Of a stretch of DNA of 37,704 nt, positions 11,557-22,050 are shown in pieces. The position numbers and the translations under genes are program-made. The notes beneath the pieces were generated by a model. It had not been told where the DNA came from. It saw only the letters and a program-made list of their open reading frames with translations, and ran no database searches. The stretch is from Betaproteobacteria bacterium (GTDB lineage Bacteria > Pseudomonadota > Gammaproteobacteria > Burkholderiales > UBA3065), in assembly GCA_009923755.1 (NCBI GenBank), contig RFSW01000004.1, positions 1-37,704 of the forward strand, in the 5' to 3' direction. Every line of letters starts with the position of its first letter. The stretch's first letter is position 1.

Positions 11557-12456
11557 ATGCACTTTACTGCGCTGTTGCTGACCCTGTTGCTCGATCGCCT
11601 GCGCCCGGTGGCGCCGGTCGAGGCCATGCTTGCTGCCTTGCGCCGCGGCCTGGCGGCGCTGGCGCGCGGCACGTGGGCCGGCGAATCGCACAATCCGTGG
11701 CTCGCATTCGCGCTGGTGGCCTTGCCGCTGGCGCTGGCGGCGGTGTTCCTGCGCGGTCTCCTGGACGGCTTCGGCCTGCTGTTGGATATCGTCGTGTTAC
11801 TGGTGGTGGCGCGTCTCGCCGACGTCCTGCAATGGGCCGACCGCATCGCCCGCGCCCTCGACGAGGGCCACGACGGCGACGTTGCCACCCTGCTGCGCGA
11901 GTCGCCCTTGCCGCTGCCCGGCGTGCCGACGCAGCCGGCCGCGCGCGGTCGTGTGGCGGTCGAGGCCCTGCTGCTCACCGTGCACAGCCGAGTCTTTGCG
12001 CCGGTGCTGTGGTACGTCGTGCTGCCCGGCTGCGTCGGTCCGCTGCTCTACCTGCTGGTTGGGCAGGTCCATCAGGCGTGGACCCGGCCAGATGCCCCGC
12101 CGCCGTACGCCGAGGCGGCACAACGCCTGCTGCGCTGGGCCGACTGGGTACCAGCGCGCGCCACGGCGCTGGCCATCGCAGTGGTCGGTGATTTCGAAGA
12201 CGCCATCTATGCGTGGCGCCAGACAGCCGCCAACTGGACGCTCACCGAGGAGGGTGCGATCCTCGCCAGCGCCTCGGGTGCGCTCGGCATCGAACTCGGC
12301 GACCCTCGCCGCGTTACGCCGGAGTTCGCCGGCGAACCGAGTGGCGACGACACCGCCGCTGCGGCCGTGCGCAGTGCGCTCGGATTGGTCTGGCGCGCCA
12401 TCGTGCTAGGGTTTGCGGCGCTGCTGCTGCTCGGCGTGGGGCGTATGGTCGGCTGA
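11557..12456 (+). CDS. CobD/CbiB-family (AmpE-like) integral membrane protein
   Basis: Multi-TM protein: MHFTALLLTLLLDRLRPV...AVVGDFEDAIYAWR. Resembles the CobD/CbiB family protein seen in other proteobacteria. Confidence 0.65.
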   Translation: MHFTALLLTLLLDRLRPVAPVEAMLAALRRGLAALARGTWAGESHNPWLAFALVALPLALAAVFLRGLLDGFGLLLDIVVLLVVARLADVLQWADRIARALDEGHDGDVATLLRESPLPLPGVPTQPAARGRVAVEALLLTVHSRVFAPVLWYVVLPGCVGPLLYLLVGQVHQAWTRPDAPPPYAEAAQRLLRWADWVPARATALAIAVVGDFEDAIYAWRQTAANWTLTEEGAILASASGALGIELGDPRRVTPEFAGEPSGDDTAAAAVRSALGLVWRAIVLGFAALLLLGVGRMVG

Positions 12457-12487
12457 GCCCGATCGCCCGTGCGGTGGCGGGCTCAGC
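12452..12487. terminator. Hairpin at the convergent end of the CobD/CbiB-like gene and rsgA
   Basis: GCTGAGCCCG (12452-12461) and CGGGCTCAGC (12478-12487) form a perfect 10-bp inverted repeat. The stop codon of each gene lies in one arm. No U tract. Confidence 0.5.
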
Positions 12488-13367
12488 TGGGCGACAGCGA
12501 TCGCCGGATGCGCACGTAGTGCGTCAGCCGCACCGCCGCAAAGGCGCCATCCTCGGCCGCCGCCCGCACCGCGCAGTCCGGCTCTTGCAGATGCCGGCAG
12601 TCGCGGAAGCGGCACTTACCCAAGTAGGGCCGGAACTCGGGGAATTGGGCGTCGAGCGCGTCGGCGCCTACCGCGTGCATGCCGAACACCTGCATCCCCG
12701 GTGAGTCGATCAGCGCCGACTGCGCATCAAGGTGGTAAAAACGCGCGTGCGTCGTGGTGTGGCGGCCGCTGTCCAGCGCCACCGAGACCTGACCGGTCGC
12801 GGCATCGGCGCCGGCCACCAGCGCGTTGACCAGACTCGATTTGCCCACCCCCGATGGCCCGACCAGCACGCTCACCTGCCCAGCCAACAGCGGCCGCACC
12901 GCATCGGCGCCATCCAGCGCGCTGAGTTCGGTGATGGCGCAGGCGCCCTCGAACACCGCCAGCGCCTTGCGCGCGCCAGCCCGCCGGTCGGCGAGGTCGA
13001 TCTTGTTGAGCAGCAGCCGCACCTGCACGCCGGCGTGTTCCGCCGCCACCAGGCAGCGCACCAGCAGGTCCTCGTCCCAGCCCGGCCAGGTGGCCACCAT
13101 CACCAGCGCCTGCGTGACGTTGGCGGCGATCAGCTTCTCCTGCACTGCGTCGGCGCGGTAGAGCAGCGAGGTGCGCTCGAGCACGCGTTCGATCACGCCG
13201 CCGTCACCGGCCGGCGCGATGTCCACCCAATCGCCGCAGGCGACCCCACCGCGTTTTCCGCGTGTCACGCAGTCGATGCGCTCACCCGGCCCGTCGTCGT
13301 CCTGCGTCTCGGCAGTGAAACGCCGCCCGTAGGCGGCGACGATGCGGGCGCGGCGGGTGCCGGCCAA
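12483..13367 (-). CDS. rsgA: Ribosome small-subunit-dependent GTPase A (RsgA)
   Basis: GPSGVGKSSLVNAL, NKIDLADRR, TTHARFYHLDAQSALIDSPGMQVFG, and a C-terminal CRFRDCRHLQEPDCAVRAA zinc motif. Confidence 0.95.
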   Translation of the reverse strand: MAGTRRARIVAAYGRRFTAETQDDDGPGERIDCVTRGKRGGVACGDWVDIAPAGDGGVIERVLERTSLLYRADAVQEKLIAANVTQALVMVATWPGWDEDLLVRCLVAAEHAGVQVRLLLNKIDLADRRAGARKALAVFEGACAITELSALDGADAVRPLLAGQVSVLVGPSGVGKSSLVNALVAGADAATGQVSVALDSGRHTTTHARFYHLDAQSALIDSPGMQVFGMHAVGADALDAQFPEFRPYLGKCRFRDCRHLQEPDCAVRAAAEDGAFAAVRLTHYVRIRRSLSPS

Positions 13368-13431
13368 GAGCGGCGGGAAGGCGCCGGCGGCCTTCAGGGC
13401 CGTGCCGCCTGTGGTACGCGGCCGGCCGCCC

Positions 13432-14692
13432 TCAAGCCGCCGCCAGGGCCGGTGCGCCGGCGCCCTGCAGCCGGGCGATGCGCTGCGCTGCCGGCGGGTG
13501 CGAGTCGTACACCGCTGAGTGCACCGGGTCGGGGGGCATTGTCCTTGTACAAGCGCACCAGCGCGCTCACCAGTGCGCTGGCGTCAGCGTGCTCGGCGGC
13601 GTAGGCGTCGGCCTCGAACTCATGGCGCCGCGAGTAGCTCGCCAGCACCGGCCGCAGCGCGAACAGCAGGTAGGGCACGGTGAGCACGATCAGCAGCACA
13701 CTGCCAGCGGTGGTCGGGCGGCCCAGGCCGAGCGCTTCGAACAGCACCGGGCTCTGCAGCAGCCAGCCCATCAGCGCGAACACCACAAAGCTCACCGAGA
13801 AGATCAGCAGCAGCCGGCGGCTGACATGCTGCCGTTTGTAATGGCCCAGTTCGTGCGCCAGCACCGCCTCGACCTCGGTCGGCGACAGGCGGCTGATCAG
13901 GGTGTCGAACAGCACGATCCGCTTGGCTGCACCGAAGCCCGAGAAATAGGCGTTGCCGTGGCTCGAACGACGCGAATTGTCCATCACGTAGAGCCCGCCC
14001 GACTCGAAGCCGCAGCGCGCCAGCAGCGCCTCGATGCGCTGCTTGAGTTCGCCCTCGGGCATGCGCGTGAACTTGTTGAACAGCGGTGCGATGAGCGTGG
14101 GGTAGAGCGCCATCACGGCCACATTGAAGCCCGCCCACACCGCCCACGCCCAGGCCCACCACGCGTCGCCGGTGCTGGCCATGATCCACAGCACGAGGGC
14201 CATCAGCGGGCCGCCGATCAGCAGGGTCATCGCCGTCTTGGTAGCCAAGTCGCGCAGGAACAGGCCCTTCGACATGCGGTTGAAGCCGAAGGTCGCCTCG
14301 AGCCCGAACACGCGCTGCCACGAGAGCGGCAGTTCGGCCACGCCGGCCACCAGCATCACCGCGCCGATCAGCAGCAGGCCATGCAGCAAGCCGTCGCCGC
14401 CGAGCTGCGCGGCGATCTGCGCGTCGAGCCAGCCGATGCCACCGCCGACCGTGAGCGCCAGCAGCAGGCCGGTGCCGAGCAGCAATTCGTGCATGGCGTG
14501 ACGCGTCTTGGCGACCGTGTAGTCGGCGGCGCGGGCGTGCGCCTCGTCGCCGACCGCCGTAGCGAAAGCCGGCGGCACGCGGTCGCGGTGTGCCGCTACA
14601 TGGGCGATCTGGCGTCGCGCCAGCCATAGACGGATCAGCGTCACACTGGTGATAAGAAGGATGAACAGTTGGGTGATGGCTGGGGTGTCCAC
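13432..14692 (-). CDS. M48-family (Ste24/CAAX-type) metallopeptidase, apparently frameshifted near its 3' end
   Basis: HELGHYKRQHV zinc motif, EFEADAYAAE, N-terminal TM domain. The ORF track ends at 13394 in a non-homologous frame; dropping one C from the C6 tract (13531-13536) restores DPVHSAVYDSHPPAAQRIARLQGAGAPALAAA with a stop at 13432-13434. Start set at GTG 14692. Confidence 0.85.
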
Positions 14693-14931
14693 AGGTGAAT
14701 GCTTCCTGAGTGAGATGAAGGCCGGCTGTCGCAGTGTGGCCGGCGGATGCGCGTGATTATCGGACAGGTCGGCGGGTCTGCGGTTCGCCGGCAGCACGCT
14801 TGGGCCCGTCAGGGCGAGAGCGGCCAGCTCCTTGTGCGACAATCTTGGGTCCAACTTTGCCCGTGTCGCGCCGCACCTGCATCGGCGCCGCGCACGGCAA
14901 GTCCTGCGTAATTTCCTGAATAGCGTGTGCC

Positions 14932-15510
14932 ATGCCCTCTGACGCCTCTGCTGCCAGCGCCACCCGTTGGGTCTGGCTCGACCTCGAGATGACCGGCCTC
15001 TCGCCTGAGCGCGACCGCATCATCGAACTGGCTATGGTGGTTACCGACGGCGAGCTCAATGTCGTCGCCGAGGCGCCGGTCTGGGCCGTGCATCAGTCGG
15101 ATGACGCTTTGGCCGGCATGGACGCCTGGAATACCGCGACACACGGCCGCAGCGGTTTGGTTGCTCGTGTACGGGCCTCCACGCTGGACGAGGCCGCGGT
15201 GCAGGCCGAGGCGCTGGCCTGGCTGCGCCAGCACCTGCCGGCCAAGGCCTCACCGATGTGCGGCAACAGCATCGGCCAGGACCGCCGCTTCCTTGCCTTG
15301 CACATGCCTCAGCTGGAAGCCTTCTTCCACTACCGCAACATCGACATCAGCACGCTCAAAGAGTTGTCACGCGCCTGGTTCCCAGCCGAGTTCGCGGCCT
15401 TCCGCAAGAAGACCCGCCATGAGGCGCTGGCCGATGTCTACGAGTCGATCGACGAGGCGCGCTATTACCGCGAGGCGGTGTTCAAGTCGCGCGCCGCATC
15501 CACCCACTGA
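14932..15510 (+). CDS. orn: Oligoribonuclease
   Basis: [28 protein letters not shown]...[35 protein letters not shown]. Confidence 0.96.
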   Translation: MPSDASAASATRWVWLDLEMTGLSPERDRIIELAMVVTDGELNVVAEAPVWAVHQSDDALAGMDAWNTATHGRSGLVARVRASTLDEAAVQAEALAWLRQHLPAKASPMCGNSIGQDRRFLALHMPQLEAFFHYRNIDISTLKELSRAWFPAEFAAFRKKTRHEALADVYESIDEARYYREAVFKSRAASTH

Positions 15511-16211
15511 CCGGCCAGCAGCATCTCCAAGGGCTGGAAGTCGACCTTGTAGCGCATCTTCGGGCTTTCTTCGATCCAGTAGCCCAGATACAGGTGCGGT
15601 AGTCCTTGGCGGCGACAGTAGTCGATCTGCCACAGCACGCCGTAGGTGCCGAGGCTGGCGTGCGTCAGGTCGGGGTCATAGAAGGTGTAGACCGCCGACA
15701 GGCCATCGCTGAGGCAGTCGATCAGCGCCACCATACGCAGCACACCCGCCTCGCGGAACTCCACCAGCAGAGAGTCGACACGGCTCTGCAGCAGGAAGTG
15801 GGCGTACTGTTCGCGGCTGTCGTGGTCCATGCCGCCGCCGCTGTGCCGCGCGCTCTGGTAGCGCAGGTAAAGCGCGTAGTGTTCCTCGGAGAAGGCCAGC
15901 GGCTTTTCGCTCGCTACCAGCCCCGCGTGCTTGCGTTGCGCCCGGCGCTGGCTGCGATTGGGCTGGAAACCGTCGACCAGCACACGCACCGGGGTGCAGG
16001 CGCGGCAGCTGTCGCAGTAGGGGCGATAGGTGAACAAGCCGCTGCGGCGGAAGCCCGCGCGCACCAGTTCGCTGTAGACGTGGCTGTCGATGAAATGTCC
16101 GGGGGTGGCCACCTGCGACCGCGCGAGCCGGCGCGGCAGGTAAGAGCAGCCGTACGGCGCTGTCACATAGAACTGCAGGACCTGATAAGGCAGGTCACGT
16201 AACGAACTCAT
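15465..16211 (-). CDS. bpt: Bacterial aspartate/glutamate leucyltransferase (arginyltransferase family)
   Basis: [18 protein letters not shown]...[20 protein letters not shown]...[25 protein letters not shown]. Confidence 0.94.
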   Translation of the reverse strand: MSSLRDLPYQVLQFYVTAPYGCSYLPRRLARSQVATPGHFIDSHVYSELVRAGFRRSGLFTYRPYCDSCRACTPVRVLVDGFQPNRSQRRAQRKHAGLVASEKPLAFSEEHYALYLRYQSARHSGGGMDHDSREQYAHFLLQSRVDSLLVEFREAGVLRMVALIDCLSDGLSAVYTFYDPDLTHASLGTYGVLWQIDYCRRQGLPHLYLGYWIEESPKMRYKVDFQPLEMLLAGQWVDAARDLNTASR

Positions 16212-16890
16212 CGTCGAGACGCCATTTGCCGGGAGACCTGCCGCAGTCTACCAAGTCGGCAAGGCGAGCGATAAAGGCATCGCGCGGAATCGGCACCGCG
16301 CCCATCGAGGCGAGGTGGGAGGTCTCCATCTGGCAGTCGATCAGGCCGAAGCCCCAGCGATGCAGTTGCTTGCAAAGATGCACCAGCGCGATTTTGGAGG
16401 CGTCGCGCTGCACGTGGAACATCGATTCGCCGAAGAAGATGCGGCCGATGGCCAGCCCATAAAGGCCACCCACGAGGTTGTCGTCCGACCACACCTCGAT
16501 CGAGTGCGCGTGGCCCTGCTCATGCAACTCGAGATAGATGCTGCGAATCGCCGGGTTGATCCAGGTGCCATCGTCGCGTCGCAGGTCGGCACAGTTGTCG
16601 ATCACGTCGGCAAAAGCGGTGTCGGCCAGCACCTTGAATCGAGCGTTGCGCAGCGTCTTGTTCAAGCTGTGCGAAACATGCACCGCCGATGGGTCCAGTA
16701 CCATGCGCGGGTCCGGACTCCACCAGAGGATCGGATCGTCGTGTGCGTACCACGGGAAGATGCCGGACCGGTAGGCCCGCAGCAGGGTGTCGACGTCGAG
16801 GCGCCCCCCAGCGGCCAGTAGGCCATTGGGGTCGCGCAGCGCCGCCGCGACCGGCGGGAAGGGCGCACCCGGAGACAGCCAGGGAATCAT
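16195..16890 (-). CDS. aat: Leucyl/phenylalanyl-tRNA-protein transferase
   Basis: [45 protein letters not shown]...[17 protein letters not shown]...[16 protein letters not shown]. Confidence 0.96.
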   Translation of the reverse strand: MIPWLSPGAPFPPVAAALRDPNGLLAAGGRLDVDTLLRAYRSGIFPWYAHDDPILWWSPDPRMVLDPSAVHVSHSLNKTLRNARFKVLADTAFADVIDNCADLRRDDGTWINPAIRSIYLELHEQGHAHSIEVWSDDNLVGGLYGLAIGRIFFGESMFHVQRDASKIALVHLCKQLHRWGFGLIDCQMETSHLASMGAVPIPRDAFIARLADLVDCGRSPGKWRLDDEFVT

Positions 16891-16966
16891 CGTGGTCCTT
16901 TCACAACACCTCAGCGGGCATTGGAATCGTTCTAATACTACCCCCTGACAGCCGGATACACCATCG

Positions 16967-19453
16967 TTGAGTGATCTGAGTCGCTGCTACCACTGTGGTC
17001 TGCCGGTGCCTGCCGGCGAGCGTCTGTCCGTCGGCATCGGTGGCAGCCCGCGGCCGATGTGCTGCCGCGGCTGCGCTGCGGTGGCGCAGGCCATCGTCGA
17101 CGCCGGCATGGCGGCCTACTACACGCAGCGCACCGCGCTTCCCAGCGGGCGCGCCGCGCTGGTGCCCGACCTGGCCGAGCTCGCCGTCTACGACAGCCCG
17201 GCGCTGCAGGCCAGCTTCCTCGATGCGCCGCCGGCCGATGACGCTGGCGCCCCCTGCGAAGCTAACCTGATGCTCGAGGGCGTCACCTGCGCGGCCTGCC
17301 TGTGGCTCAACGAGCGGCATCTGGCGGCGCAGCCTGGCGTCCTGGCGGTGCAGGTCAACTTCAGTACCCACCGCGCACGGGTGCGCTGGGACCCGGCGCA
17401 GACGCAGCTGTCGAGGCTGCTGCGCGCGGTGGCGGCGATCGGCTACCGCGCCCACCCCTTCGACGCGCGTCGCCGCGATGCGCTGATGCAGCGCGAGCGC
17501 CGAACCGCACTGTGGCGTCTGCTGGTGGCCGGGCTGTCGTCGATGCAGGTGATGATGTACGCGGTGCCGGTGTATCTGGCCGGTGAGGGCGACATGAGTG
17601 CCGCCGACGAACAGCTCATCCGTTGGGCCAGCCTCGTGCTCACGCTTCCGGCGATCGTTTATTCCTCCGCGCACTTCTTCCGTAATGCCTGGCGTGACCT
17701 GCGCTTGCGTCGCTTTGGTATGGACGTGCCGGTGGCGCTGGGCATCGCGGTGGCGTTCGTCGCCAGCGCATGGGCCACGGCGGCGGACGCTGGCGAGGTC
17801 TACTTCGACTCGGTGACGATGTTCGTCTTCCTGCTGCTCGGTGGGCGCTACCTGGAGCTGCGCGTGCGCCAGCGCGCCACTGATGCCGTCGATCGTCTCT
17901 CGGCAGTGGTGCCGGCGGTGGCCGACCGCCTACCCGACTGGCCGGCCTCGCAGCGCATTGAGCCGGTGGCGGTGGCCAGCTTGGCAGTCGGTGACGTGGT
18001 GAGCGTGGCGCCAGGCGCCGTGGTGCCGGCCGACGGCGAGGTGGTGGCGGGCGATTCCGCCGCCGACGAGAGCCTGCTCACCGGCGAGGCCCTGCCGGTG
18101 CCCAAGGCGTCTGGTAGCGTCGTCACCGGTGGCTCGATCAACGTGCAGAGCCCCTTGTTGGTGCGCGTGTCGCGGGTCGGCGCCGACACCACGGTGCAGG
18201 CCATCGTCCGCCTGCTCGACCGCGCGATGGGCGAGAAGCCGGCCGGAGCCGCAGCAGCCGACCGCATCGCCGGCCGCTTTGTCGCGCTGGTGTTGCTGGC
18301 GGCGGTCATCACTCTGGCGTTCTGGCTGTGGCTGGAGCCGGCACGCGCGGTGTGGGTGGCGGTGTCGGTGCTGGTGGTCACCTGCCCCTGTGCCTTGGCC
18401 CTGGCGACGCCCGCGGCGCTCACCGCTGCCACCACCGCCTTGGTGCGCCAAGGCGTTCTGGTCACGCGCGGCCACACACTCGAGACCTTGGCCCGCGTCA
18501 CCGATGTCGTCTTCGACAAGACCGGGACGCTGACCCGTGGCCGTTTGTGCCTGCAGCAGGTGGTACCGCACGCCGACCAGCCTGCGGCCCGTTGTCTGCA
18601 GCTGGCTGCAGCACTCGAACAAGGTTCAAGGCACCCGGTGGCCTTGGCCCTGCTCGCTGCCAATGTCGCTGCCGACGGGCGGGCGCGACTGCCGCCCGCC
18701 ACCGCGCGCCACCTCACCGGGCAGGGTGTCGAGGGCGAGGTCGATGGCCTTGAGTTACGCCTCGGCGCCGCCGATTGGCTGACCGCGGCGACCGGCGACG
18801 GCGCCTGGTGCACCGCCCCGCAGCCCGCCGATGATCAGCAGCCGCACGCCGGAGGCGCCCAGGTGGTGGTGCACCTCGCCTCGCGACACGCCTGGCTGGC
18901 CAGCTTCGTGCTGCAGGATGAGCTGCGTGACGATGCTGCGATGGCCGTTCTAGCGCTGCACGCAGCCGGCCTGCGCGTGCATCTCCTGTCCGGCGACCAC
19001 CTTGCCGCAGTCGATGCGGTGGCCGACCACTTGGGCATCGCAAATCGGGTGGCGCGGGCCACGCCAGCATCTAAACTGGATTTTGTCCAATCCTTGCAGC
19101 GGGCCACGGGCGGTCAGCAGCGCTGTTTGCTCATGGTCGGCGATGGTGTCAACGATGCGCCGGTGCTGGCCGCTGCCGACGTCTCGCTGGCAATGGCAGG
19201 TGTCAGTGATGTCGCTGGCGCCAGTGCCGATGGCCTGTTGCTCTCGGGCCGTCTGCTGGCGCTGGTGGAGGCGCTGCAAAGGTCGCGCATGACGCAGCGC
19301 ATCATCCGACAGAATCTGTCTTGGGCGATGGTTTACAATGCCGCCGCGATTCCATTGGCGGCCGCTGGCCTAGTGAGTCCTTGGCTTGCCGGGCTGGGTA
19401 TGGCGGGAAGTTCGCTGGTGGTGGTAGGCAATGCTTTGCGTTTGAGCCGCTGA
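16967..19453 (+). CDS. ccoI: Cu+-exporting P-type ATPase CcoI (cbb3 oxidase maturation)
   Basis: N-terminal CYHCGLPV...MCCRGCAAVAQ, HMA domain GVTCAACLW, VVTCPCALALATPAAL, DKTGTLTRG, MVGDGVNDAPVLAAADVSLAM. Directly upstream of ccoS and ccoNOQP. TTG start. Confidence 0.94.
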   Translation: MSDLSRCYHCGLPVPAGERLSVGIGGSPRPMCCRGCAAVAQAIVDAGMAAYYTQRTALPSGRAALVPDLAELAVYDSPALQASFLDAPPADDAGAPCEANLMLEGVTCAACLWLNERHLAAQPGVLAVQVNFSTHRARVRWDPAQTQLSRLLRAVAAIGYRAHPFDARRRDALMQRERRTALWRLLVAGLSSMQVMMYAVPVYLAGEGDMSAADEQLIRWASLVLTLPAIVYSSAHFFRNAWRDLRLRRFGMDVPVALGIAVAFVASAWATAADAGEVYFDSVTMFVFLLLGGRYLELRVRQRATDAVDRLSAVVPAVADRLPDWPASQRIEPVAVASLAVGDVVSVAPGAVVPADGEVVAGDSAADESLLTGEALPVPKASGSVVTGGSINVQSPLLVRVSRVGADTTVQAIVRLLDRAMGEKPAGAAAADRIAGRFVALVLLAAVITLAFWLWLEPARAVWVAVSVLVVTCPCALALATPAALTAATTALVRQGVLVTRGHTLETLARVTDVVFDKTGTLTRGRLCLQQVVPHADQPAARCLQLAAALEQGSRHPVALALLAANVAADGRARLPPATARHLTGQGVEGEVDGLELRLGAADWLTAATGDGAWCTAPQPADDQQPHAGGAQVVVHLASRHAWLASFVLQDELRDDAAMAVLALHAAGLRVHLLSGDHLAAVDAVADHLGIANRVARATPASKLDFVQSLQRATGGQQRCLLMVGDGVNDAPVLAAADVSLAMAGVSDVAGASADGLLLSGRLLALVEALQRSRMTQRIIRQNLSWAMVYNAAAIPLAAAGLVSPWLAGLGMAGSSLVVVGNALRLSR

Positions 19454-19486
19454 AGCCTTGCGCTGCAGCATGGTCGGGAGGATGAC

Positions 19487-19663
19487 ATCGAGAGTCTCTA
19501 CATCCTCATCCCGCTGAGCGTCGTGCTGATCGGCGGCGTGTTGTGGGTGTTGTGGTGGTCGGTGGGCAGTGGCCAGTTCGATGACCTCGAGGGTCCGGGG
19601 CACAGGATCCTGATGGACGACGACCGGCCCGCGGCAGCTCCGCCCCCGGATGACCTGCGCTAG
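19487..19663 (+). CDS. ccoS: cbb3-type cytochrome oxidase assembly protein CcoS
   Basis: (M/I)[57 protein letters not shown]. Absent from the ORF track (58 aa, no ATG/GTG/TTG start). GGGAGG lies 5 nt upstream of the ATC. Confidence 0.85.
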   Translation: MESLYILIPLSVVLIGGVLWVLWWSVGSGQFDDLEGPGHRILMDDDRPAAAPPPDDLR

Positions 19664-19776
19664 ATCAGGTCATTTCCGCGGGGTGCGTGCCAGCATCGGT
19701 CAGCAGGTGTAGGTGGGGTTCCGCCGGCAGGCCGCAAGCGTCCGGCGATCGCGGTTCTGACAGAGAGGATGGTGTG

Positions 19777-21219
19777 ATGCAGGCGACGTACAACTACAAG
19801 GTGGTCCGCCAGTTCGCCGTGATGGCGGTGGTGTGGGGCATCGTCGGCATGGCCTTGGGCGTGTTCATCGCTGCCCAATTGGTGTGGCCGGATATGACCT
19901 ACGGCATCGAGTGGTTGAGCTACGGGCGCCTGCGTCCGCTACACACCAACGCGGTGATCTTTGCCTTCGGCGGCTCTGCCCTGTTCGCCACCAGCTATTA
20001 CGTAGTGCAACGCACCTGCCACACGCGCATCCTCAACGACGGGCTGGCTGCCTTTACCTTCTGGGGTTGGCAGGCGGTGATCGTCGCGGCGGCCATCTCG
20101 CTCCCGCTTGGCTACACACAGGGCAAGGAATACGCCGAACTCGAGTGGCCCATCGACATCCTGTTGGGTGTGGTGTGGATCAGCTATGCGATTACCTTTT
20201 TCGGCACCGTTTTTAAGCGCAAAACGCCGCACATCTATGTAGCCAACTGGTTCTTCGGCGCGTTCATCCTCACCGTCGGGCTGCTGCATCTGGTCAACAG
20301 CGCGGTGGTGCCGGTCAGCCTGACCAAGTCTTACTCGGTCTACGCCGGCGTGCAGGATGCGATGATCCAGTGGTGGTACGGCCACAACGCGGTGGGCTTC
20401 TTCCTCACCGCCGGTTTCCTCGGGATGATGTATTACTTTGTACCCAAGCAGGCCAACCGCCCGGTCTATTCGTATCGCCTCTCGGTGGTCCACTTCTGGG
20501 GCCTGATCTTTACCTACATGTGGGCCGGTCCCCACCACCTGCACTACACCGCCTTGCCTGACTGGACGCAGTCGGTGGGCATGGTGTTCTCGCTGATCCT
20601 GCTCGCGCCCTCGTGGGGCGGCATGGTCAACGGCATCATGACCCTCTCCGGTGCCTGGGACAAACTGCGCACCGACCCCATCCTCAAGTTCCTCGTCACC
20701 TCGCTGTCGTTCTACGGCATGAGTACCTTTGAGGGCCCGATGATGGCGATCAAGACGGTCAACGCCCTGAGCCATTACACCGACTGGACGGTCGGCCATG
20801 TGCACTCGGGCGCGCTGGGTTGGGTGGCGATGGTGTCGATCGGCTCGCTCTACTACCTCATCCCGCGTATGTTCGGCCGCGAGGAGATGTGGAGCGTGCG
20901 CCTGATCAACGTGCACTTCTGGCTCGCCACCACCGGCGTGGTGCTGTACATCGCCGCCATGTGGATCGCTGGCGTGGCCGAGGGCTTGATGTGGCGCGCC
21001 ACCAATCCGGACGGCACGCTGACCTACAGCTTTGCCGAGGCGGTCAAGGCCACCTATCCGTTCCTCTTCATCCGTTTCCTCGGCGGCGTGCTCTACGTCA
21101 GCGGCATGCTGTTGATGGCGTGGAACGTCTATCGCACGGCCACCGCTCGCGATGCCCGGGTCTACGACGAGGCACCGGTTCCCAACGCATCCGGCGCGCC
21201 CGCGCTGGCCCACGCTTGA
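19777..21219 (+). CDS. ccoN: cbb3-type cytochrome c oxidase subunit I
   Basis: [30 protein letters not shown]...[16 protein letters not shown]...[43 protein letters not shown]. Confidence 0.97.
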   Translation: MQATYNYKVVRQFAVMAVVWGIVGMALGVFIAAQLVWPDMTYGIEWLSYGRLRPLHTNAVIFAFGGSALFATSYYVVQRTCHTRILNDGLAAFTFWGWQAVIVAAAISLPLGYTQGKEYAELEWPIDILLGVVWISYAITFFGTVFKRKTPHIYVANWFFGAFILTVGLLHLVNSAVVPVSLTKSYSVYAGVQDAMIQWWYGHNAVGFFLTAGFLGMMYYFVPKQANRPVYSYRLSVVHFWGLIFTYMWAGPHHLHYTALPDWTQSVGMVFSLILLAPSWGGMVNGIMTLSGAWDKLRTDPILKFLVTSLSFYGMSTFEGPMMAIKTVNALSHYTDWTVGHVHSGALGWVAMVSIGSLYYLIPRMFGREEMWSVRLINVHFWLATTGVVLYIAAMWIAGVAEGLMWRATNPDGTLTYSFAEAVKATYPFLFIRFLGGVLYVSGMLLMAWNVYRTATARDARVYDEAPVPNASGAPALAHA

Positions 21220-21229
21220 GGCGGCGGCG

Positions 21230-21850
21230 ATGAGCAAGTTCAATACCCATCACCTCATCGAGCGCAACGCCGGCCTGCTGATCGTCCTGATCCTGCTGGT
21301 GGTCAGCGTCGGCGGTCTGGTCGAGATCGTGCCGCTGTTCTTCCAGAAGTCGACCACCCAGCCGGTCGAGGGTCTCAAGCCCTACACCGCGCTGCAGCTG
21401 GCTGGCCGCGACATCTATCAGCGCGAGGGCTGCTACACCTGCCATTCGCAGATGGTGCGGCCGTTCCGCGCCGAGACGGAGCGCTATGGCCACTATTCGG
21501 TGGCCGGTGAGTTCGTTTACGACCACCCCTTCCAGTGGGGCAGCAAACGCACCGGGCCGGACTTGCATCGCGTGGGCGGCAAGTACTCCGACGACTGGCA
21601 TCGTGTGCACCTGCGCCAGCCCCGTGACCTGGTGCCTGAGTCGAACATGCCGGCTTTTCCGTGGCTGCAGTATCGCCTGGTCGACAGCGCGACGATGCCC
21701 TCGCACATGCGCGGCTTGCGCGCGGTAGGCGTGCCCTACAGCGATGCCGAGATCGGCGACGCGGTCAAGGACACCCTCGGCAAGACCGAAGAGGATGCGC
21801 TGATCGCCTACCTTCAGGTGCTCGGCACCGCCCTCAAGACCGGCCGCTGA
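21230..21850 (+). CDS. ccoO: cbb3-type cytochrome c oxidase subunit II
   Basis: [55 protein letters not shown], one CxxCH heme site. Start corrected to ATG 21230. Confidence 0.97.
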   Translation: MSKFNTHHLIERNAGLLIVLILLVVSVGGLVEIVPLFFQKSTTQPVEGLKPYTALQLAGRDIYQREGCYTCHSQMVRPFRAETERYGHYSVAGEFVYDHPFQWGSKRTGPDLHRVGGKYSDDWHRVHLRQPRDLVPESNMPAFPWLQYRLVDSATMPSHMRGLRAVGVPYSDAEIGDAVKDTLGKTEEDALIAYLQVLGTALKTGR

Positions 21851-21867
21851 GCCACGGATACGACTGT

Positions 21868-22047
21868 ATGGAACTGATCGACCTGCGCAGCCTGTTCACC
21901 GTGCTGGCCTTTGCCAGCTTCATCGGCATCGTCGGCTGGACGTGGAGTTCGCGCCGCGACACGGCGTTCTCGCAGGCCGCCCGCATCCCCCTCGAAGACG
22001 ACGACCGGCCGCCTGCCACGCCCGCTGTCGGCCATGCCAAGGAATGA
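21868..22047 (+). CDS. ccoQ: cbb3-type cytochrome oxidase subunit CcoQ
   Basis: MELIDLRSLFTVLAFASFIGIVGWTWSSRRDTAFSQAARIPLEDDDRP between ccoO and ccoP: a single TM helix with a CcoQ-like tail. Confidence 0.9.
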   Translation: MELIDLRSLFTVLAFASFIGIVGWTWSSRRDTAFSQAARIPLEDDDRPPATPAVGHAKE

Positions 22048-22050
22048 GAG

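Noticed and set aside
13394-13431. C-terminal extension of the M48 ORF down to 13394
   Set aside because: Non-homologous tail created by the C6 frameshift; the restored frame stops at 13432.
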